Part shown: piece after piece, positions 59,226-64,000 of the stretch
Numbering within the stretch: the stretch's first letter is position 1
Layout: each line of letters begins with the position of its first letter
Source: Cannabis sativa
Lineage: Eukaryota; Streptophyta; Magnoliopsida; Rosales; Cannabaceae
Reading direction: 5' to 3'
Length of the DNA stretch: 64,000 bases
Assembly (NCBI RefSeq): GCF_029168945.1
Contig: NC_083603.1
Coordinates: 50,416,406-50,480,405 of the forward strand
Made by a program: the position numbers and the translations under genes
Notes under the pieces: generated by a model
Databases searched by the model: none
What the model was told of the DNA's origin: nothing
What the model saw: the letters and a program-made list of their open reading frames with translations, nothing else

Positions 59226-60332
59226 ATGTCCAGTTCGCTTGCATTCAAGAGAAGAAATGGTACTGTTGTTCACCCAAATCCTCTTCTTCCTCCTCCTCTT
59301 GCTCCACCACTTTCAATTCCTTCTAATAGTGTTAATGGAGAAGTAGTAAAGCCCACACCAACACAAGCACCAACCCCATCTTCCTTTTCTTTAAGCAAAA
59401 TCAGCCCAATTCTTCTTTTGGTCATAATACTTTTAACTGCTATCTTCTTCATTTATGGTCTTGTCCACCTGCTTCTAAGATTTCTCATGAAAAGACCATC
59501 AACTTCACCAATCTTCCAATCTAATAGGTACCCAGAAAACTCTAGCTCTCATGTTCTTCAAAGACAGCTCAGGCAGCTCTTTCGGCTACATGATTCAGGT
59601 CTAGACCAAGCCATTATAGATGCTTTACCTGTTTTCTATTACAAAGAAATAATCATGGGCTCAAAGGAACCATTTGATTGTGCTGTTTGTCTATGTGAGT
59701 TTTCTGACCAAGATGAGCTGAGGTTACTTCCCCCATGTGGCCATGCTTTTCACATCCATTGTATTGATACATGGCTTCTCTCAAACTCAACATGTCCACT
59801 TTGTAGAAGGACCCTTTTCAGATCTGACCTTTTGTTGGAAAATCCAATACTCTCAAACTTTGACGATTCTTTTGATATGTCAAATGTGCTCAGAAGTGAA
59901 AATGAGGAGAGTAGAGGACATTCAAGCAACCAAGAAAGTATTAATGGGAACAAGAGAGTGTTTTCAGTTAGACTTGGAAAATATAGAAGTGTCAATGGAG
60001 TGGGAGAGACCAGTAGTAGCTGTAACTTGGATGCTAGAAGATGTTACTCAATGGGAACATTTCAGTATGTGGTTAATGACTCTAATTTGCAAGTGGTGAA
60101 GCTTGTCAAGGAGGGAGTTCATCGAGGCAAGTTTTCGGTGAATAATGGAGATTTTGAGGGTAAGAAAATCAGTAGCAGGCAAAAGGGTGATAGCTTCTCT
60201 GTTTCAAAGATCTGGCTTTGGTCTAAAAACGGCAGATTCCCAAGCTGTTCTGATACTGATATCAGTATGCCAGCCTCTCTCAATGTAAGTTTTCCAATCA
60301 GTAATGAAACTCACGCTTCACAAATGGTTTAA
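59226..60332 (+). CDS. RING-H2 finger E3 ubiquitin ligase, ATL family (ATL13/ATL46-like)
   Basis: 368 codons from MSSSLAFKRR; seven more upstream codons are open but start with TTG. Order: Pro-rich N-terminus (residues 17-30 and 43-51), one membrane segment (about 61-84, ISPILLLVIILLTAIFFIYG), the GLD motif of ATLs (SGLDQAIIDALPVFYYKEI, about 124-142), and a C3H2C3 RING-H2. Zinc ligands are C152, C155, C171, H173, H176, C179, C190 and C193, with the conserved Trp at 183 (nt 59679-59804). A Ser-rich tail contains RRCYSMGTFQYVV, seen in ATL13/ATL46-type members. Family role: membrane-bound E3 that recruits E2 through the RING. It is intronless in coding sequence, as usual for ATLs, with all ligands intact. 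The exact orthologue is uncertain. Confidence 0.93.
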   Translation: MSSSLAFKRRNGTVVHPNPLLPPPLAPPLSIPSNSVNGEVVKPTPTQAPTPSSFSLSKISPILLLVIILLTAIFFIYGLVHLLLRFLMKRPSTSPIFQSNRYPENSSSHVLQRQLRQLFRLHDSGLDQAIIDALPVFYYKEIIMGSKEPFDCAVCLCEFSDQDELRLLPPCGHAFHIHCIDTWLLSNSTCPLCRRTLFRSDLLLENPILSNFDDSFDMSNVLRSENEESRGHSSNQESINGNKRVFSVRLGKYRSVNGVGETSSSCNLDARRCYSMGTFQYVVNDSNLQVVKLVKEGVHRGKFSVNNGDFEGKKISSRQKGDSFSVSKIWLWSKNGRFPSCSDTDISMPASLNVSFPISNETHASQMV

Positions 60333-60600
60333 CATAATGAGTGTGTATACAGTATATGTATAACACACAATTTTGTGTTACTTATTTTGTTGTGTGTTCT
60401 TCTTCTTGTTATGACAGATTCATAGCATTTTTGTATATTAGCCTTAGTTTCTGTCTATGTTTTTTTGTAAGTAGATGCTGGAAGAACAAAGATCTCAAAA
60501 CTGTGCCTTCCTTAATTAGTAGATATTATGTATTACAAAAAGGAAAATTATTCTTTGTTACCATTAAAGTAAGGTCATCCATCCATAGAAATATCTTATG
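60333..60600 (+). other. 3' flank of the ATL gene
   Basis: Probable 3' untranslated region. No clear AATAAA with a strong context; T-rich elements lie at about 60370-60420. Confidence 0.45.
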
Positions 60601-61400
60601 AACAAAAATTGGTTTAAGTTGATATGAAAAGCCTACTCTTGAAAAGCAAAATAAATAAATAATACAAATAATAATATAAGATCGTAAATTAACCATCAAA
60701 GATCAACCTCAATCATGAGAAAATACCTAAATACAATATTATTGAAAGTAAAACAAAGATCCACTCATCCCATGAATATCAACAACTCTCGTTGAACGAA
60801 CAGGAGAAGGGATCAGTGACCAACTGGACAGACGAGATCAAAACAAGGGTAACAGTGACTCTAACAAACCAACCCAGTGGAACATCGCCTCAAGAAATAT
60901 TAACCCGATCAAAGAAAAAGAACAAGTTGGACGGTGGGATAGGAGTAGGTCCCCTCATCGACTCTATAAGTATTCTGCAAGGAAAGAGTAACAAAGGTAT
61001 ATTTCCCAATATTTACAAAAAAGAAAAGAAAAGAAAAAGGGTATACTTGTCAATAAAATTAGTTTTTTCTTTTTTGGGAAAATACTTAATTAATGAAAAC
61101 ATATTTATTATTAAGATATTATTCTATATATTATTATTTTTAATTTGTTTTTTTTAATTTACGGTTTGGATTTTTAAGAAGATTTCTATGTGGGTTGTTA
61201 TACGAATTTTGGTTGCGATTTAAGTTGCTTTGTTAGTTGCAATAGAAGTTTTTATGTGAAATTCCATATAAATGCAAAAAAAAAAGAAAAAAAAACAATT
61301 TTTAAGTGTAATAATGAAAAAAAAAATACCAAAATTCAAAGGAAAAGAAAGAAACTTGCTTACCAAGAGCTACTACCTTCAATCCCTAAGAATTGCTGAG
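60601..61400. other. Unassigned sequence with a moderate open frame
   Basis: About 60720-60990 is less AT-rich than its surroundings and open for about 70 residues (NEQEKGSVTNWTDEI). It then runs into AT-rich low complexity. The only start is a TTG and I recognise no family, so I do not call a gene. It may be part of the decayed LTR that ends at 61951, or an older repeat. Confidence 0.4.
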
Positions 61401-61951
61401 AAAATGTAAGAAAAATCGAGCTCCTTAAACTCTAGGTGGAACCGACCCTTAGAGAGAGACAGAGAAAGACTTGTTTTTTTTTTTTTCTAACTTTTCTTTC
61501 ATTAATTACAATTACTATAAATTTCTAATCTATCTAAATTAATATCTCAGCCACTAATAAAATAAAGGAAATGTTGATTTCCTAATAATTCACTAAAGAG
61601 GGCAAAATTACCAATTTGTCCTTCCCTTCACTAAGAAGTAACCTTGAAATCTAAATGTATTTTGGTCAAACCTATAACCCCAAACACTCCTAATATTCTT
61701 AATGTCTAACTAAATCGTCCCGCTATTTTTAAAATACTAAACCATTAAAAGGTGACTCTATCGGCCAAACGTCACGTTCCACTATTATCGGGCATAAAAT
61801 ATGAAAAACATAATATTTTACATATAACCTAATTAGCACACCTAGAATTCAAATATATCTACACATTTGCATAAAAATAATTAAAAGTTTGAATTCTGAA
61901 TTAAACTCTAATTATCTACAAATTTCATATTAAAGCTAAGCAGTCATTACA
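61400..61951 (-). repeat. Partial LTR of a second chromovirus
   Basis: Ends cagtcattaca followed by attatcccccg, the same LTR end and polypurine arrangement as at 43901-43921. The left boundary is not visible, so the start is approximate. Confidence 0.5.
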
Positions 61952-62004
61952 ATTATCCCCCGTTAAATTTAGTCTACAAAATTTAACCTGAATAACTCTG
62001 AATA

Positions 62005-63347
62005 TTAAGCTCTCATATTGGACTCCAACTCCCAAGTTGTTCCCTCCACCTTATGGTTTCTCCAAAGTACCTTGACCAAAATTATGGTCTTGTTTTGAAG
62101 GACTTTATCCTTTCTTTCAAGGATTTTCACCTGTTGCTCTTCATAAGAAAAATCTAGCTGGAGTTCTAAGTTTTTGTAGCTCAGGACATGAGTGAGATCT
62201 GAAACGTATTTCTGTAACATAGAAACATGAAATGCGTTATGAACTGCTAATAGTGCTAGAGTCAAGGTTAGACGGTAAGCTACCAATCCAACCTTTTCAA
62301 GAATCTCGAAAGGCCCTGTAAACCTAGGGCATAACTTGCCCTTGTTCCTGAAACGCTTAATCCCCTTCATCGGATATACTCGTAGGAAGACATGATCTCT
62401 TACCTGAAACTCAACATTCCTGTGTTTTAGATCTGCATAGCTCTTTTGCCTACACTAAGAGGCAAGCATTCTGGCCTCGATCTTCTTTATTGCCTCACTG
62501 GTCCGTTGTACTGATTCTGACCTAAATATTTCCTTTCTCCAGTTTCATCCTAGTGAATTGGAGATCTGCACTTCCTACCATACGACATCTCATAGGGAAC
62601 CATTCCTATAGTATTTTGATAGTTATTATTGTATGAAAACTTTATAAGTGGTAAGTACTTACTCCAGGAGCCTTCAAAATCCATCACACAGGCTCGCAAC
62701 ATATCTTCTAATATTTGAATCATTCTCTCAGACTGACCATATGTCTGAGGATGGAAAGTTGTACTAAATTTCAGCTTTGTACCCATGGCTCGCTGGAGAC
62801 TTTGCCAAAAGTTTGAGGTGAACTTCGGATCTCTATATGATATGATGGATTTTGGAGCCCCATGTAACCTCACTATTTCTTTAACATACAAATCTGTATA
62901 TTGATCCACTATAAAGGTTATTTTCACTGGTAAAAAATGTGTTGACTTGGTAAATCGATTCACAACAACCCATGTGGAATCGAACATCCACGTGGTTCTA
63001 GGTAACCAAACCACAAAATCCATGGTGACATCCTCCCATTTCCATTCAGGAAGAGTTAAAGGCTACAACAATCTTACATGTCTCTGGTGTTCAGCCTTAA
63101 TTTGTTGACAAGTCAAGCACCGAGATACATATTATACCGCGCCTTCTTCATCCCACACCACCAATAAAAGGGTTTTAAGTCTTGATACATTTTGGTAGTG
63201 CCAGGATGCAATATATAAGGAGTGGTATGAGCTTCCTCGAGAATCTTATTTTTTAGTTCCACATTATTCGGAATGCAAACTCGAGTTTCATATAATAGAA
63301 TCCCATTACCTGGCATTGTGAAGTCTTTAGCTTGACCAACTAAAATG
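62005..63347 (-). pseudogene. Decayed chromovirus pol: integrase and chromodomain-like end
   Basis: Homologous to 43948-45240. 63347-63113 holds the linker and zinc region (EEAHTTPYILHPGTTKMYQ, then YWWCGMKK). 63023-62550 holds the integrase core (MDFVVWLP, SYRDPKFTSNFWQSL where the catalytic Asp context is altered, then QTYGQSERMIQILEDML). 62370-62005 holds the C-terminal module (LCPRFTGPFEILEKV, then VEGTTWELESNM). Frame breaks and stops separate them. RT, protease and gag are missing: the relic stops abruptly at the LTR-like sequence beginning at 63348. Confidence 0.82.
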
Positions 63348-64000
63348 TAGCGCCCTAACATTTAGGCACGCTACCTAAGATGATTAAGAAACCCTAATCC
63401 CCTAAATGAGATTACTAATAAAATAAGCGTGGAAATTAAACTTTAAACGAAAAAGGAATAAAAATAAACTTGTAATAATTTTAACCTTACAAACAAAAGT
63501 TACATGTTTTGGGATCCCAACAATTGTTTTACAAAATATTACAATTCTTTTCCCTTAGCCGACCTAAGCGGCAAAATAGAGTTACAAAAGTTTCAACACT
63601 GGTAGACCTCAACCTGCTTGGTCTAGTGTGGCCCGAACATGTACATTCATTGCCCAGCTCCCACACTCATGGCTGATTAGAAACAGATTCACCCTTTCCT
63701 GCACAGTAGAGCACCCGTGAGCCAAGCCCAGCAAGACAGTAAAATATATCGATAATCATAATTAACACATCACATAAATATTAATGCCATTTCATTTTTG
63801 TCTGTATGACACAGACTCTCGTGTTACGCTCACACGCCTATTTATGTCTATGTGGCATAGACCTACGTGTTTCGCTCACACGTCTATTTACATTAAGGCC
63901 TTAGAACGGTTCATCTCAGTTCTAGTTACCAAGTCCAACCCGATTATGCCTTGAACACATAACCCTTTACTTCAATATACATTTATATACATCATGGCAT
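63348..64000 (-). repeat. LTR of the second chromovirus, running off the window
   Basis: Starts TGTAGCGCCCTAAC on the + strand, as chromovirus LTRs here start TGTAACACCCC. It shares the landmark acccgtgagc...gcccag..aaga (63708-63737) with the LTR at 41027. If it belongs to the relic at its left, gag to RT has been deleted. Alternatively it is a separate insertion. Confidence 0.6.
63800..63883. repeat. Tandem hairpins in the second chromovirus LTR
   Basis: Four inverted repeats in 84 bp: GTCTGT/ACAGAC (63800-63816), CGTGT-tacgctc-ACACG (63820-63836), GTCTATG-tgg-CATAGAC (63846-63862) and ACGTGT-ttcgctc-ACACGT (63865-63883). They form two copies of an about 46-bp unit in which stem changes are matched on both arms. 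Confidence 0.75.

Noticed and set aside
59737..60099. 120-residue open frame inside the ATL gene
   Set aside because: It is a shifted-frame shadow of the ATL coding sequence, which has an intact RING-H2 in its own frame.
60792..61157. 121-residue open frame downstream of the ATL gene
   Set aside because: It starts with TTG, has no recognised domain, and its C-terminal third is low-complexity AT-rich sequence.

Overview
This window is plant nuclear DNA, most likely from a eudicot. Evidence: AT-rich sequence, tRNA-iMet-primed Ty1/copia and Ty3/gypsy LTR retrotransposons, a plant-type L1 LINE, and one intronless RING-H2 (ATL-type) ubiquitin ligase gene. I cannot fix the genus from sequence alone. 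Almost all of the 64 kb is transposable element. The only clear host protein gene is the ATL gene at 59226-60332 (+).

Layout. 1-6360: an old Ty1/copia relic (possible 5' LTR at 482-925, pol relic at 3394-5563). A 2.3-kb element with long terminal inverted repeats (1022-3363, Mutator-like by structure) lies between those two parts. A fragment of LTR end (5769-5848) and a Ty3/gypsy protease relic (5928-6092) follow. 6361-14884: a very young copia element of SIRE/Maximus type. It has 1208-bp LTRs with 4 mismatches and a perfect GATAA target duplication, but its polyprotein is broken by an in-frame stop and an integrase-RT deletion. 15231-29567: a second, older copia pol (+) split by a 10.2-kb copia-type element E1 (15266-25479, minus strand, TSD GTGAT). 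30129-58110: a full-length L1-type LINE. Its ORF2 is interrupted by E2 (34965-56766, TSD ATCCT), a sister copy of E1. E2 in turn carries a gypsy solo LTR (37970-39273, TSD GAGTT) and a Tekay/Del-type chromovirus (41027-51609, minus strand, TSD TCCAT). 58111-60600: the ATL gene and its flanks. 61400-64000: a decayed chromovirus on the minus strand, with a related LTR running off the window.

The relative order of insertion is clear from nesting. The LINE came before E2, and E2 came before both the solo LTR and the chromovirus. The second copia came before E1. The target duplications let the older reading frames be followed across each insertion.

The most interesting signals are these. (1) The E1/E2 family is still moving (LTR pairs differ by roughly 1-1.5% by eye) although its pol carries many stops, so it was probably amplified in trans. 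(2) Two unrelated element families each carry a series of small hairpins with a constant loop and changing, base-paired stems: an ATTAG loop inside E1/E2 and a TNNNCTC-type loop in chromovirus LTRs. (3) The chromovirus pol is broken almost only by single-base indels. (4) The SIRE-like element carries an extra 3' reading frame. I see no convincing new gene system such as a defence or biosynthetic cluster.
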